This document shows, piece by piece, positions 10,497 to 20,894 of a DNA stretch of 64,000 nucleotides. Below the pieces are notes generated by a model, which saw only the letters and a list, made by a program, of their open reading frames with translations, did no database searches and was not told where the DNA came from. Within the stretch, counting starts at the first letter, position 1, and each line of letters begins with the position of its first letter. The stretch comes from Chitinophaga sedimenti. GTDB lineage: Bacteria > Bacteroidota > Bacteroidia > Chitinophagales > Chitinophagaceae. Both the position numbers and the translations under genes were made by a program. The stretch is taken from NCBI RefSeq assembly GCF_023156195.1, contig NZ_JAKUKA010000001.1, positions 6,015,501 to 6,079,500 of the forward strand. Direction: 5' to 3'.

Positions 10497-10874
10497 ATGA
10501 GCAGCCCTTTTCTCGGACTGCGCACGGTAATTTACCGCGTGGCCGAAATGACAAAAGCCAAAGAATGGTATAGCCTCGTCTTTAATACCCAACCTTATTT
10601 CGATGAACCTTTTTACATCGGCTTCAATATCGGTGGTTACGAACTGGGGCTGCAACCCGCGCCGGCAGATGAAGAAACCCTGGCGCAGGGCGGTGTGGAA
10701 ACGTATTGGGGCGTTCCGGACATCGATGAAGCCTATAATAAACTGATTAATCACGGCGCTATACCTTACGATCCGCCACGCGATGTGGGCGGCGACATTA
10801 TGGTAGCCATGGTGAAAGATCCTTGGGGAAACATCCTCGGTATTATATATAATCCACATTTTAAAGTGGAATAA
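10497..10874 (+). CDS. VOC (glyoxalase/bleomycin-resistance fold) protein
   Basis: 125 residues, intact. Paired beta-alpha-beta-beta-beta modules are seen in LRTVIYRVAEMTKAKEWYSLVF...FIGFNIGGYELGL and in TYWGVPDIDEAYNKLINHGA...MVAMVKDPWGNILGIIYNP. The candidate metal ligands (a Glu in GGYELGL, a terminal-strand Asp/Asn region) resemble those of VOC enzymes, but the substrate cannot be inferred. It is second in a likely two-gene unit with the DUF4375 gene and ends at a shared terminator. Confidence 0.85.
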   Translation: MSSPFLGLRTVIYRVAEMTKAKEWYSLVFNTQPYFDEPFYIGFNIGGYELGLQPAPADEETLAQGGVETYWGVPDIDEAYNKLINHGAIPYDPPRDVGGDIMVAMVKDPWGNILGIIYNPHFKVE

Positions 10875-10875
10875 G

Positions 10876-10900
10876 CGGGGTGTTTTACCACCCCGTTTTT
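10876..10900. terminator. Bidirectional terminator between converging genes
   Basis: Stem CGGGGTG/CACCCCG with loop TTTTAC and a following T-run. The stop codon of the converging kinase gene (10885-10887) lies within the hairpin. Confidence 0.75.
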
Positions 10901-12179
10901 ATATCTGCTTTTAAATCGCTCAAAATAGAATACAGGCCGAAGTAAGTACGGTTCACGTACAGCGAATGCCTGCTGCCGCGCGCCACCTTGGAGTCGCGTA
11001 CCTCTTTCAGGTTATAGAGATAATCCATGTACGCGTAGATTTCCGTAAAGTACGCCTCGTCGCCGAAGTCAAACCGGTCAACGGTAAACGGCAATGTAAG
11101 CAGCGAAATCATTTTCTGGAAAAGTCCGGAGAAGAATTCAATTTCTTTCTCGGAGTCACTCGGGTGAATCATTTCCAGGTTGGTGTAAATTTCGCGGCGG
11201 CGCTGCTCGTCCTTCAACACTTCCTGATTGGTCAGCAGGAAATAGTTAACATAAAAATCCTCCGGAATCTCCTTCACGCAGCCGAAATCGAAAATGCCCA
11301 CGGTACCGTCTTCACGCAGTAAAAAGTTACCCGGATGCGGATCGGCATGCACCTTCCGCAGTTTATGCATCTGGAACTGGTAAAAATCCCACAGCGCCTG
11401 GCCTATTCTATTCCGCACATCCTGTGTAGGATTAGTTTCCAGGAACTCCTTCAGGTGTTTGCCCTGCAGCCAGTCCATGGTAATAATACGGTCCGACGAC
11501 ATGTTCGCATAATACCTGGGGAACACGAGGTTGGGGATATGTGCGCATAACTCGGATAGTTCCACGGAGCGCCGGAGTTCCAGTTTGTAATCCGTTTCTT
11601 CCAGCAGCTTCGTTTCAATCTCCTCAAAATACTTGTCCATGTCCACCTCGTTCATGCCCACAATGCGCACGGCAAAGGGTTTCACGATGCGAAGGTCAGA
11701 CTTCACACTGTTGGCCACGCCGGGGTACTGGATTTTCACTGCCAGTTGTTTCCCGTCTTTCGATGCCTTGTGTACCTGCCCGATAGAGGCGGCATTGCTG
11801 GCTTTCATGTCGAAAGCGTCGTACAGTTGCGCGGGTGTTTTGCCCAGCGTTTTTACGAAAGTGTTCACCACCAGCGGTCCCGAAAGTGGAGGGGCGCTGT
11901 ACTGCGACATGGTAAACTTTTCGGTGTACGCCTTGGGCAGCATGCCCTTGTCCATACTCAGCATCTGCGCCACTTTAAGCGCACTGCCTTTCAGGTTACT
12001 GAGCGTTTCGTAATAATATCTTCCGCATTGTCCTGGTGCAGCTCTTCTTTGGTGGTAGAGGGATCCAGCAGTTTACGGGTATAGTGTTTAATATAGTTGG
12101 TGCCCACCTTTAAACCAGTGGTCACGAATTTCCCCGCCCTTTCCACTTTACCGGTAGGGATATTATTTTGTTCCTTCAT
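10885..12179 (-). CDS. ABC1/UbiB-family atypical kinase (frameshifted)
   Basis: About 432 residues. After an N-terminal basic segment (KVERAGKFVTTGLKVGTNYI) comes the KxGQ-like region, here KVAQMLSMDKG. Next are the ATP-binding ASIGQVHKA (Ala-rich loop), the Lys in LAVKIQYPGV, the catalytic ADPHPGNFLL and the metal-binding IFDFGCVKEI. One T lost near 12003 breaks the frame; restoring it gives DIYYETLSNLKGSALKV. The start ATG at 12179 (MKEQNN) sits 8 bp after the TetR-type gene, so the two form an operon. Members phosphorylate or regulate small molecules such as quinone precursors; this one's target is unknown. Confidence 0.88.
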
Positions 12180-12187
12180 CACATTCA

Positions 12188-12814
12188 CTATTTGCGGGTC
12201 AGCATGAATTTTCCGAAGTCGATCAGACTGTCGAGCGTGTTGCTGCGAATAAGCTGGAAGCTCAGGTTCACGGCCTTTTCAATGGCGGCGTCCGTCATTT
12301 CGAAGCGTTCGCTGGTATCTTTCACCCAATAACGGAGCACAAATAAGGCCTGCAGCCAGAAGCCGTGCACATATTGGTCAGACACGTACTTTCTTTCTTT
12401 TATTTGTTGATGCAGATAACCTTCTTTAATCACGTCCGATGCATACTCATAAAAAGCATGGCGGAATGTTTCCAGCTGCCGCAGTTCCGAGCCCGGTACC
12501 ACGAAGCGGCTTTTTTGCAGCAGGATGTAGGAGCGATGGGCTTTGAGGTCCTGCACCCACATAAAGTAAAACGCGAGCAGTTTCTCCTGTGCGTCGTATT
12601 GCTGGTAAGTTTCGTCGGGCTGTAATTTAGCCAGGGATTCCTGGAAAATGCCCAGCCATATATCGTTTTCGAGGGCGTCGAAAGAGCTGTAACGCTCGTA
12701 AAAATCAGCTTCCGTAATGTTCAGGGGCTGACAGAAGGCATATACCGAAACGGGTTGTTTGCCGTTTTCGAGCCAGTATTGTTCGTACGCTTTTCGGATG
12801 TCACTTTTCTCCAT
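12188..12814 (-). CDS. TetR/AcrR-type transcriptional regulator
   Basis: 208 residues from the ATG at 12814 (MEKSDIRKAYEQYWLENGK); an in-frame upstream start exists but adds an unlikely leader. The N-terminal helix-turn-helix is SVYAFCQPLNITEADFYERY, with the usual F(F/Y)..F/Y.S ending (YERYSSFDALENDIW). The long helical C-terminus would be the ligand and dimer domain. The gene is directly upstream of the ABC1 kinase and probably controls the pair. Confidence 0.75.
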   Translation of the reverse strand: MEKSDIRKAYEQYWLENGKQPVSVYAFCQPLNITEADFYERYSSFDALENDIWLGIFQESLAKLQPDETYQQYDAQEKLLAFYFMWVQDLKAHRSYILLQKSRFVVPGSELRQLETFRHAFYEYASDVIKEGYLHQQIKERKYVSDQYVHGFWLQALFVLRYWVKDTSERFEMTDAAIEKAVNLSFQLIRSNTLDSLIDFGKFMLTRK

Positions 12815-13010
12815 GGTAGATGCGGTTTTAGAATGAACGGGTACGGGATTTTGGGCCAAATTTCTAATACTATACAAATTTACGGACTAGCGGGTCAAGT
12901 AGCGCAGGCGGGGGCAGGAATTGCTGGAAAGGGCTGTTAAAGTATTGTCAAAGTACGTATGTGGTGAATATCATATCAGATTCCCCCAAATTTCGCCAAT
13001 GTTCGCCATG

Positions 13011-13087
13011 CACTATTCGTGCACTCCTCAAGCACTATGCATGCACTGTTCGTGCACTGTTCAAGCACTCCCCAAGCACTATGAGTT
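13011..13087. repeat. Seven 11-bp direct repeats (CACT-type)
   Basis: Seven consecutive 11-mers begin with CACT and most end in AAG or GTG: cactattcgtg, cactcctcaag, cactatgcatg, cactgttcgtg, cactgttcaag, cactccccaag, cactatgagtt. They sit between the TetR-type gene start and the HxlR gene end. No coding frame explains them. Confidence 0.85.
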
Positions 13088-13152
13088 ATAAGAGCATGAT
13101 TATCAATGCCTCCAAAACGGGGTAAAATTGGGCTAAAAGTATGGGTCTGGTA

Positions 13153-13458
13153 TTATTTTACCTTATTCACGGGTAACTGGCCGGTTATTATCCCCCAGTC
13201 CGATAATTGCTGCAGCAAACCTTCCATCGACCTGCCAAGCGGCGTTAGCTCATATTCCACCCGCGGCGGCACCTCCGGGAACACGAAGCGCTCGATCAGT
13301 CCATGTTCCTCCAGCTCACGAAGCTGGGCGCTGAGCATGCGCTCCGATATCTGTTGAATCGTTTTCTTTAATTCACTATACCGCATCCGGCCGCGAAGCA
13401 GCGCCCAAAGTATGGCGGGCTTCCAGCGACCGCCGATTAACGACAGTGTAAAAGCCAT
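13153..13458 (-). CDS. HxlR-family regulator (start uncertain)
   Basis: At least 101 residues: MAFTLSLIGGRWKPAILWALL is the conserved HxlR opening, followed by the winged helix (RYSELKKTIQQISERMLSAQLRELE and the wing PPRVEYELTPLGRSM). The family usually has a Cys just before this. Here INASCG precedes in frame without an ATG, and a base may be missing near 13480, so the true start is probably about ten codons upstream. The gene is divergent from DoxX at 13609, a common pairing in which the regulator responds to electrophilic or redox stress. Confidence 0.85.
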   Translation of the reverse strand: MAFTLSLIGGRWKPAILWALLRGRMRYSELKKTIQQISERMLSAQLRELEEHGLIERFVFPEVPPRVEYELTPLGRSMEGLLQQLSDWGIITGQLPVNKVK

Positions 13459-13608
13459 CCCGCAGCTGGCATTTATTTCTTTTTATTGAAGGAATTGGTG
13501 GAAGTGGCTTTGGGTGGCATTACTTACATTTTTGTGCGTTCCGGATAATTTTTGCTGGTCTTGTAAAGGTACGCGCACCCGTCTACTTTTGAAAAAAAAT
13601 GACAGGAA

Positions 13609-13977
13609 ATGGATTTCAGAATTATCGTACACTACGCTGCCCTGGCTTATTTTAGCTATATTTTTGGTTATGCGGGATTATTTAAAGTGATTCAAAAAAC
13701 ATCGATGATGAACAGTATGCAGTCGCTGGGTTTTAACAGGGCGTGGACGCTGGTCATCGGCTATGCGGAAGTGTTGGGGGTGTTGGGCATCGTGGCGGGA
13801 TTATTTATACCACACCTGAAAAATGCATCGGTACTATATTTGTGGCCCTTTGCCATTGCGGCTTTCGCCACGCATATGGCGCACCATGAATTTTCGCACT
13901 ATTTTAATTCGCTGGCGGTGACGGTATTGCCGGTGTTGATACTTTGTTCGGACAGGCACTTCAGGTTATCGCTGTAA
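13609..13977 (+). CDS. DoxX-like integral membrane protein
   Basis: 122 residues, intact, with four hydrophobic segments (about 7-27, 46-66, 75-92 and 101-117). The FGYAGLFKVIQ and GYAEVLGVLGIVAGLF stretches are typical of the DoxX/DoxD-like family. It is divergent from the HxlR regulator and likely under its control. Molecular role not established. Confidence 0.8.
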   Translation: MDFRIIVHYAALAYFSYIFGYAGLFKVIQKTSMMNSMQSLGFNRAWTLVIGYAEVLGVLGIVAGLFIPHLKNASVLYLWPFAIAAFATHMAHHEFSHYFNSLAVTVLPVLILCSDRHFRLSL

Positions 13978-14058
13978 CCGGCAATTCGGCCCGCTAATTT
14001 TGCAGTTGATTCGCGCTGTATTTTGCGCCACGGTGCCCACGGCCGAATTTTGTTCATT

Positions 14059-14743
14059 ATGGAAAATGAGCGTTATAATCTTTTAACCAACTACATAAAG
14101 GCCTGCGGGCCATGTTGTATCATCTTGCGGCACTGATACAGCAAACCGATTTTTGCCGCGATGAACAGGTGGCGCCGGTGTTGACGGGCATTGAGGCATT
14201 GCTGCAACGTTTGCGTAAACACAACGAGCTGGAAGACCGCTTTGTATTGCCGGCAATAAAGTCGTTTCATCCACATTTATCGGCCGATTTTTTACAGGAA
14301 CATGAAACCGCGGAGGCGCAGCAGTCGGATCTTTCGGCCTTGCTGGCAGCATGGCGTATTGCACGCGATGATGCCGCGCGTATGCGGGCGGGACAACGCA
14401 TCTTATACACCTTCAATGAACTGATTGCCTTCACGCTTTATCATCAGAATAAAGAAGAAAGTGTATTGAATAAATCGTTGTGGGCGCATTATCCCGATGC
14501 GTCGATCGTGCAATTGGAAACAGCGATGTTCAGCGCGTTGTCGCCGGGTTGTTTGCTGGAAGAAAGCCGCTGGATGTTGCGTGCGTTAAACGACGCGGAG
14601 GTAATCACCGGATGAGCGGCATCCGTAATAATGCCCCTCATGAAGTGTTTAACGCATTTATGGGACTAACGGAACAGGAATTACCCTACCATCGCTGGCG
14701 CGCGGTACAAACCGCCTTGTCGGACGGAATGTTGGTCGCCTGA
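14059..14743 (+). CDS. Hemerythrin HHE domain protein (frameshifted)
   Basis: About 228 residues. The start at 14059 reads MENERYNLL; one T lost in TTTT near 14090 restores NQLHKGLRAMLYHLAALIQQTDF. The iron-ligand helices are HNELEDRFVLPAI, HETAEAQQ and FTLYHQNKEESVL, giving the His/Glu set of a diiron hemerythrin. A second lost base near 14613 joins the C-terminus (GIRNNAPHEVFNAFMGLTEQ), which is characteristic of the long Bacteroidetes version. Probably a cytosolic O2/NO-sensing or iron-handling protein. Confidence 0.85.
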
Positions 14744-14770
14744 TGGATCAAGGCATCTAAATCTGATGTA

Positions 14771-14800
14771 AAAGGAGGGACGCATGCCCCTCCTTCTTTT
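14771..14800. terminator. Bidirectional terminator
   Basis: Stem AAGGAGGG/CCCTCCTT around CATG-containing loop bases with a T-run, between the converging hemerythrin gene and the BtuG-like gene. Confidence 0.75.
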
Positions 14801-14816
14801 TGGTTTTTCGGGAGGA

Positions 14817-16129
14817 TTACTGGAAAAGCGTCATCGCCGGGAAATAGTACCCTTTGTATTCAATCAGTTTATCGGTAGCCGCCGTTTCCGGGTTTACGAA
14901 CATCAGCTGGTTAAACGCCGCCGCTGTACCAAAACCATTGAGGCTGGTTACGATCAGTTGTTTCAGTTTGGTATCGTACGCAATCGCGCGGTACAAAATT
15001 TTACCGGGGTAAGTAGCGAATGTTGCCGGAGCGGCGCCGCCGATCGTGTATTTAAAGATCTCGTTACCATCCTGGCCGTAAGCCTTCATTTTTACAAGGT
15101 AGATGGCGTTGTTATCCGGTGAATAAGCAATAGAACCTTTCTGCCATGCACCCCACGAAGCATACGCCGTGAATGGCAGCGTAGTATTGGTGGTGTCGAG
15201 GGTCGTAGGATGGATGCTTACCAGTTTGGTACCGCCGGCAGCCCATATCCTGCCATCATTCGATTTTACAAAACCGATGTTGATGCCGGTAATATTTTTA
15301 GCCACGCTGTAGTCGGAAGCGTTCAGGATCATAAGTCCCTTGGTGGAACTGATCACGTACACATAGTTACCGTTTACCAGGATGTCGCCGGTTTGGCCGG
15401 TAACATCGGCTACGGTGGTGCCCAGCGTGTTGGTGCTGAGGTCGAAGCGGTACAGGCCGCTGTTGGCGGTCATCAGGCCACGCGTAGCGTCCACCCCGGC
15501 AAAGGCACGGCCATCAGAAGGCAGGTCGGCGATCTGGGCCACTTCTTTCAAACTGTATGCATCAACCACCGCCAGGTTGGCGCGGCCGGCATAACCTTGT
15601 TTGGAGATGAGGTACATCTTCCCATTGTGAATATGACCGTACTGCGTAGTGTTACCCAGGTCCAGGCCCGGATTAGCGCGTTTGTTGGCCCATGTTTGTA
15701 CGGTGTCGGCGCCGTAAGGGTAAAACGTAACGCTGCCCGCTTCGTGGCCAAACCAACCTTCGTTGATCAGGAAGAAACCATTTTCATAAGTGCCGTTAAC
15801 AAACAGCTCATAAACGGCGGAATCGATTTTACCCTGGTTGTCCGCTTTAAATACTACGCGGTAGTCGCCACGGGTTTCGGGTGTAAAAGAAAACCTGTTT
15901 TCGGTGGTGGTTTGCGCCTGGCCGTTTACCGTCCAGCTGTAAGTCAGTTTGGACCAGTCGCCATTAATTTGTGTGGTCGGTTTAAATACGATGGTTTCAC
16001 CCACGGTCACCGTTTCCGGGATGTCGCCTGCTACCACGGTTGGGGTGGGAACAGGAGCGTCTTCCTTTTACAGGATACCATGGCGGTTAATCCCGCGAAA
16101 AGAAGCGCTAAATGTAGTTTTTGTTTCAT
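14817..16129 (-). CDS. DUF5074 beta-propeller lipoprotein, BtuG-like, cobalamin-riboswitch regulated
   Basis: About 437 residues. The ATG at 16129 gives MKQKLHLALLFAGLTAMVSC, a lipoprotein signal with the lipid-bearing Cys in MVSC. One A lost near 16068 splits the lipobox from the rest (restored CKRKDAPVPTPTVVAGD). A PKD/Ig-like domain follows (YSWTVNGQAQTTTENRFSF), then a seven-bladed-propeller-type region (ENGFFLINEGWFGHEAGSVT, LAVVDAYSLKEVAQIADLPS, GDILVNGNYVYVISSTKGL). This is the DUF5074/YncE layout of BtuG, the surface cobalamin-binding partner of BtuB. The riboswitch immediately upstream supports vitamin B12 capture. No btuB is adjacent. Confidence 0.82.
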
Positions 16130-16305
16130 ATAAGGGTATTTGTTTTTACCTGTTATGACAACGAAAACCAGTAAACAGCCAATGCTGATAAAGCACAGGC
16201 GGTACCGGGCCCTAAGGCCGGGAATGGAAACGAATATGATGTGACTACCGCTGATGGCGCCTGCATTCATTGCTTTTCTCCCGAAAACGTCGAATGATAA
16301 TGTAC

Positions 16306-16500
16306 CTGGCAGGTCTTCTGGCTCTCCTGCTTTTCCTGACGCCTTCCCGCCCCGATATCGTTCGGGACAGTGGCAGTAGCAAGTCGGAAAAACGTACCCA
16401 TCTGTCGATGGGTGCAGGATTACAGCTACGGGGATAGCTCCGGTATTGCACCGGATTCCCTTTTAATGCAACTCCCCGGAGGGGAGCAACAACCAAATGC
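16306..16500 (-). promoter_or_regulatory. Cobalamin (AdoCbl) riboswitch
   Basis: Read on the minus strand, the conserved core appears in order: AAAAGGGAATCCGGTGCAAT, then CCCCGTAGCTGTAATCC, a variable hairpin, CCACTGTCCCG, GGGCGGGAAGG and the 3' AGCCAGAAGACCTGCC. These are the B12-box and junction elements of the cobalamin class. It ends about 177 bp before the lipoprotein ATG, so it lies in that gene's leader and would switch it off when cobalamin is plentiful. Confidence 0.93.
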
Positions 16501-16625
16501 GGCTGCAAACTTAAGGAAAACTGGAAGATAAAATTTCCGCCTTGCGTAAGTCGTTTTCCGGATTCGATTAATTCTCCAGTGTTTTAGCGCAGACCTTTGC
16601 AGGTATACATGCCTTATAACTACAG

Positions 16626-19014
16626 ATGAAAGCTACATTACTCTCGACCATTCTTTTACTGATAACGCTCGCAGCAGCGGCGCAAACCGGCACTATCAAG
16701 GGCCGCGTACTTACTTCCGACGGAAAACCCGCAGCCTTCGTAACCGTTGGCCTGGAGGGCAGCAAGATCGGCGCTATCACCGGCGAAAACGGCACTTACC
16801 AGCTCGAACGCATCAAACCAGGCTCTTATACGGTGAAAGTAACGGCCGTGGGTGTATTGCCGCAGGAGAAATCCGTGAATGTGGTAGCCGGGCAGGTAAT
16901 TAATGTGGATGACATACAACTGGAAGAATCTGCCTCCCGCCTGAGCGAAGTGGTGGTAGCCGGCGAACGCAACGCGTATAAATCGAATGATGTGTCCAAC
17001 ACGCTCCGCATCAAACCGCTATCCCGGAAACACCGCAGAACATCCAGGTGATGAGCAACAGGCTGCTGGCCGATCAGCAGATTACCGACATGCTCGAAGG
17101 GGTAACCCGTAACGTCAGCGGCATGAGCCGTGGTGAGCACTGGGACAACTACGCCAGGATTTACATGCGCGGTTCCAATATTCCTGCTTTCCGTAACGGT
17201 ATGAACGTTTCGATGCCCTTCGGTCCGCTGACGGAAGATATGTCGATGGTAGAGCGCATCGAAGTAATTAAAGGCCCTGCCGGCTTCATGGCCTCCAGCG
17301 GCGAGCCTGGCGGGATGTATAATGTGGTTACTAAAAAGCCGACCGGTGTGAACAAAGGTGAAGTAAGCCTCACACTTGGCAGCTATGATCTTTACCGTGC
17401 CACCCTAGACCTCGATGGTAAATTGAACAAATCCGGTACCCTGCTCGGCCGCATCAACGTGATGGGGCAGAACAAAAACTCCTTCCGGGACCTGGACTAT
17501 AATAACCGTTACTCCATTGCTCCTGTGCTGTCCTACAAGTTAGATGACCGTACCACGCTGACCGCCGAGTACAATTTCCAGTATGTGAAAGCACAGATGA
17601 TTGGCGCCAATTACCAGTTTTCCCGCAACGGATGGGCCGATCCTAAAATTCCGCGCGGGCAGACGACTTCAGCGCCCAGCCTCGAGCCTACCAAAACCAA
17701 CGACCACAACCTGTTCCTGAACCTGAACCACCAGATCAACAAAGACTGGAGTGTAACCGCACAGGTGCTGTTCGAAGATTATAAACAACGTGGCGCGAGC
17801 GCCTGGCCGGTTGTGCCACCGGATGCCGCCGGCTTCATGCAGCGCGGTATCTCTATCTGGGACACCGACGCCCGCAACAAACTCGGCCAGATCTTCATCA
17901 ATGGGGAAGTTAAAACCGGGCCGGTAGTACATCGCCTGCTGGGTGGCATCGATGTCGGTGATAAAGAGCAGTATGCCGACTATGGCGCTTATGCCAACGT
18001 GGACACTTCCGCCAGCTTTAATATTTACGCACCGGTATACACTGCTACCGCCAACCCGCCCGCCTTTGACCACAGCCTGCCTGTGAGCGAGCGCACCGGC
18101 GATCCTAACCGCTATGTTGACCAGAACTTCCAGTCTTATAAGTCTGTTTTTGTACAGGATGAGCTGCGCTTCTGGCAGGAAAAAATCCGTTTGACCCTGG
18201 CCGGCCGTTATACTTACTCGGTAGATCGGAATGTGAATCCATACGCCAATACGGCTATTGAGTCTAAGAAATTCTCTCCCCGCGTAGGTTTGAGCGTTTC
18301 GGTAGATAGGAATACGGCTGTGTACGGCCTGTTCGACCAGTCGTTTATTCCAACACCGGGGTACGATCACCAGAAGGAGCGCCCGTTCATTCCGGTAACC
18401 GGTAACAACTATGAAGTAGGTATTAAGAGAGATTGGTTTGATGGTCGCTGGAGAAGCACTGTTGCCGCCTACACGATCCTGCGTAACAACGTAGCTACGG
18501 CCGATCCTCAGAACCCCACGCAGTGGCAGGTGCAGCTGGGGCAAACCAAAACCCGCGGGGTGGAAGTGGATATCACCGGTCAGCTGGCCCGCGGCTGGAC
18601 CTGACGGCGAACTACGCCTTCACCGAATCACAGATCTCCAAAGATGAAACCAAGAGCAATATTGGCCAGATGACGCCGGGTACGATTAAAAACCTGGCGA
18701 ACGCATGGCTGTCTTACCGCCTTATCGAAACCAAACTCAAAGGTGTAGGCATTTCCCTTGGCGCGCAATACCAGGGCGGCCGTTATGCATGGTATTCCTT
18801 TAGCGGCGAAACGCCGTTGGAGGATTATTTCCGCATGGATGGCGCTATTTCTTACCAGGGACCAAAATACACCATCAGCTTTAACGTAAATAACCTGCTG
18901 GATAAATATCTTTACAGCGGTTCTACCTTACTGGACGGTAACAGCCAGGCGTATTACTTCTGGATTCCCGAAGCGCCGCGCAACTTCCGTCTTAATGTAG
19001 CATACAGGTTCTGA
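16626..19014 (+). CDS. TonB-dependent siderophore receptor (frameshifted)
   Basis: About 796 residues. A signal peptide (MKATLLSTILLLITLAAAAQ) precedes a carboxypeptidase-like beta-sandwich (GTIKGRVLTSDGKPAAFVTV), a plug (TPQNIQVMSNRLLADQQITD, RIYMRGSNIPAFRNGMNVSM, IEVIKGPAGFMASSGEPGG) and a long barrel ending in FRLNVAYRF. The plug motifs are those of FhuA/ferrichrome-type receptors. Frames break near 17025 and near 18592. The gene is 5 bp upstream of a PepSY membrane protein, a standard siderophore-uptake pairing. It is divergent from the riboswitch, so it is not itself under it. Confidence 0.9.
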
Positions 19015-19019
19015 TATAT

Positions 19020-20176
19020 ATGAGTGTAAAGAAAATCATTGGAAAAATTCACCTCTGGCTCGGATTCGCATCCGGGCTGGTTGTTTTTATAGTAGCGCTT
19101 TCGGGCTGCGTACTGGCGTTTGAACAGGAGATAAAACGGGCGATATTCCCCTACCTGACTTCCGAAACGCCTGCCACGGGTAAGCCGCTGCCACCGTCGA
19201 AACTGATAGAAATCGCCTCGCCGCATGTACCGGGTAAAAAGCCGAACTACATTGTATACCCGGGTCCGGACAGGAGCGCTTCGGTGATGTTTTATGGTGC
19301 AGAGCCGGTGGAATACTACTACCGGTGTTTATCGATCCCTATACGGGAGAAGTGAAAAAGGTGTGGAATGAGGACGAAGATTTTTTCCATACCATCGTGC
19401 ACCTGCACTACAACCTGCTGTTGCCGATGGAAATAGGACAGCCGATCGTGGCCAGCGCCACGCTGATCTTTGTGATCATGCTCATCTCCGGCCTGGTGCT
19501 ATGGTGGCCTAAAAATAAAAGTGCCGCCAAACAGCGCTTCTCCATTAAATGGAAAGCCCGGTGGCGCCGCCTCAATTACGACCTGCACAACGTCCTCGGT
19601 TTTTACATGATGGGCATCGGCCTGTTGCTGGCCTTAACAGGCCTGGTTTGGGGTTTTCAGTGGTTCAATAATTCCTTGTACTATGTAACCGGCGGCAGGG
19701 AAACGCAAATGGTAATGCCGTTCTCCGAAGTAAACATGCAATCCGCGAAGATCGATAAGCCGATGGATGTGTTGTTCAATGACCTGTATGCGAAGGCCGG
19801 AAAGGATGAGGGCCTCTCTTTCTCACCGCCACTTACAGATTCGGCATACATTTCCGCAGGTATCAATCACCGCCCGGGTACTTACTATAACCAGGATACT
19901 TACAACTATGATCAGTACACCCTGAAGCCTTTGCCCGCCACCAGTTCGTACGAAGGCGCGTATGCCGATGCAAAGTTTGCTGACAAACTGCGCCGCATGA
20001 ACTATGACCTGCATGTAGGCGCCATAGCGGGCCTGCCGGGGAAAATCATCATGTTCCTGGCCAGTCTCATCTGCGCCACGATGCCGGTTACCGGTATCTA
20101 CATCTGGTATGGCAGAAAATTCAAATCGAAGAAAAAGCCGGTCACTCAAAAAGTGCCGAAACTGGCCGAAGCATAA
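19020..20176 (+). CDS. PepSY-associated TM-helix protein, siderophore reductase-like (frameshifted)
   Basis: About 385 residues. The first transmembrane segment is KIHLWLGFASGLVVFIVALS, followed by a periplasmic PepSY-like portion with IDPYTGEVKKVW. Further membrane segments lie at PIVASATLIFVIMLISGLVLW, YMMGIGLLLALTGLVWGF and MFLASLICATMPVTGIYIWY. Conserved His residues (KIHLW, FHTIVHLHYN, YDLHN, YDLHVG) are placed as in heme-binding or reductase members. One base lost near 19325 splits it. It follows the TonB receptor in one operon and probably helps release iron from the siderophore. Confidence 0.88.
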
Positions 20177-20223
20177 AACAAAAAAGCCGCCTGGTTGGGC
20201 GGCTTTTTTGTTTTATGCTTCGG
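20166..20223. terminator. Bidirectional terminator with 26-bp perfect stem
   Basis: The arms 20166-20191 and 20198-20223 are exact reverse complements, with a TGGTTG loop. Each arm includes the last codons and stop (…GAA GCA TAA) of the gene that runs into it, so both converging genes end inside the hairpin. A-runs and T-runs flank the GC core on both strands. Confidence 0.9.
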
Positions 20224-20781
20224 TTCTGCCGGCTTTGAGGACTTTGCCCCATTTGGCCAGCGCCTGCAACATCTGTGTAGTAGTTCGTTCAATTTGCTCG
20301 GTTGGTTGGAAATGCAGTTCCTCATCGATGAACTGGGTGAACATCGGAATGGTTACCGCTTCGTTCAATACCATCACGTTCAGTGAAGACAACACCAGTC
20401 GTACCGCCTGTTGTGCGCGGGTGCCGGCAGAAATACCGCCATAGCTGAAAATGCCCGCAGGTTTATGTTTCCATTCAAAGTGCAGGTAGTCGATCGCGTT
20501 TTTGAAGGCGGCAGTAAGCTGTAGTTATATTCCGGCGTTACAAAAATAAAAGCGTCGGCTTCTTCGATTTTAGCGCTCCAGTCGCGGGTGTGCTGATGCT
20601 CATATTTGCGCATGGCGGGGTGGTTAGCCTCGTTCATGAACGGCAGGTTGATCTCCGCCAGGTCCAGCAGCTCCACGTTAAACTCAGGCAGGGCTTTGGA
20701 AAACTCCGCCAGCCAATTGCCCAACACAATGCCTTTGCGGCCGGGACGTGTACTCGTTACAATGATTTTCAGATTGAGCAT
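20213..20781 (-). CDS. NADPH-dependent FMN reductase family (frameshifted)
   Basis: About 189 residues. The flavodoxin-like start LKIIVTSTRPGRKG holds the FMN phosphate-binding loop, and FVTPEYNYSLP is the second FMN loop. Single-base losses near 20512 and near 20400 break the frame; between them the sequence reads KNAIDYLHFEWKHKPAG in another frame. The C-terminus ends ...AGRTEA inside the shared terminator. It probably reduces FMN, quinones or chromate-like acceptors with NAD(P)H. Confidence 0.87.
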
Positions 20782-20894
20782 AAGTAAATTTTGAAGATGT
20801 AAAAATAGGGCTTGTTCGTACAGTTGCCACCTCCAGTTTCCTTTTGGATACCGGGAGCCGTCATTTCATCAATATAAAGCAGGATATTTACAGT

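Noticed and set aside
13011..13087. A CRISPR array
   Set aside because: Units are 11 bp with no spacers, and there are no cas genes in the window.
16626..19014. The TonB receptor as BtuB, because of the nearby cobalamin riboswitch
   Set aside because: The riboswitch points away from it, and its plug motifs and PepSY partner fit siderophore uptake.
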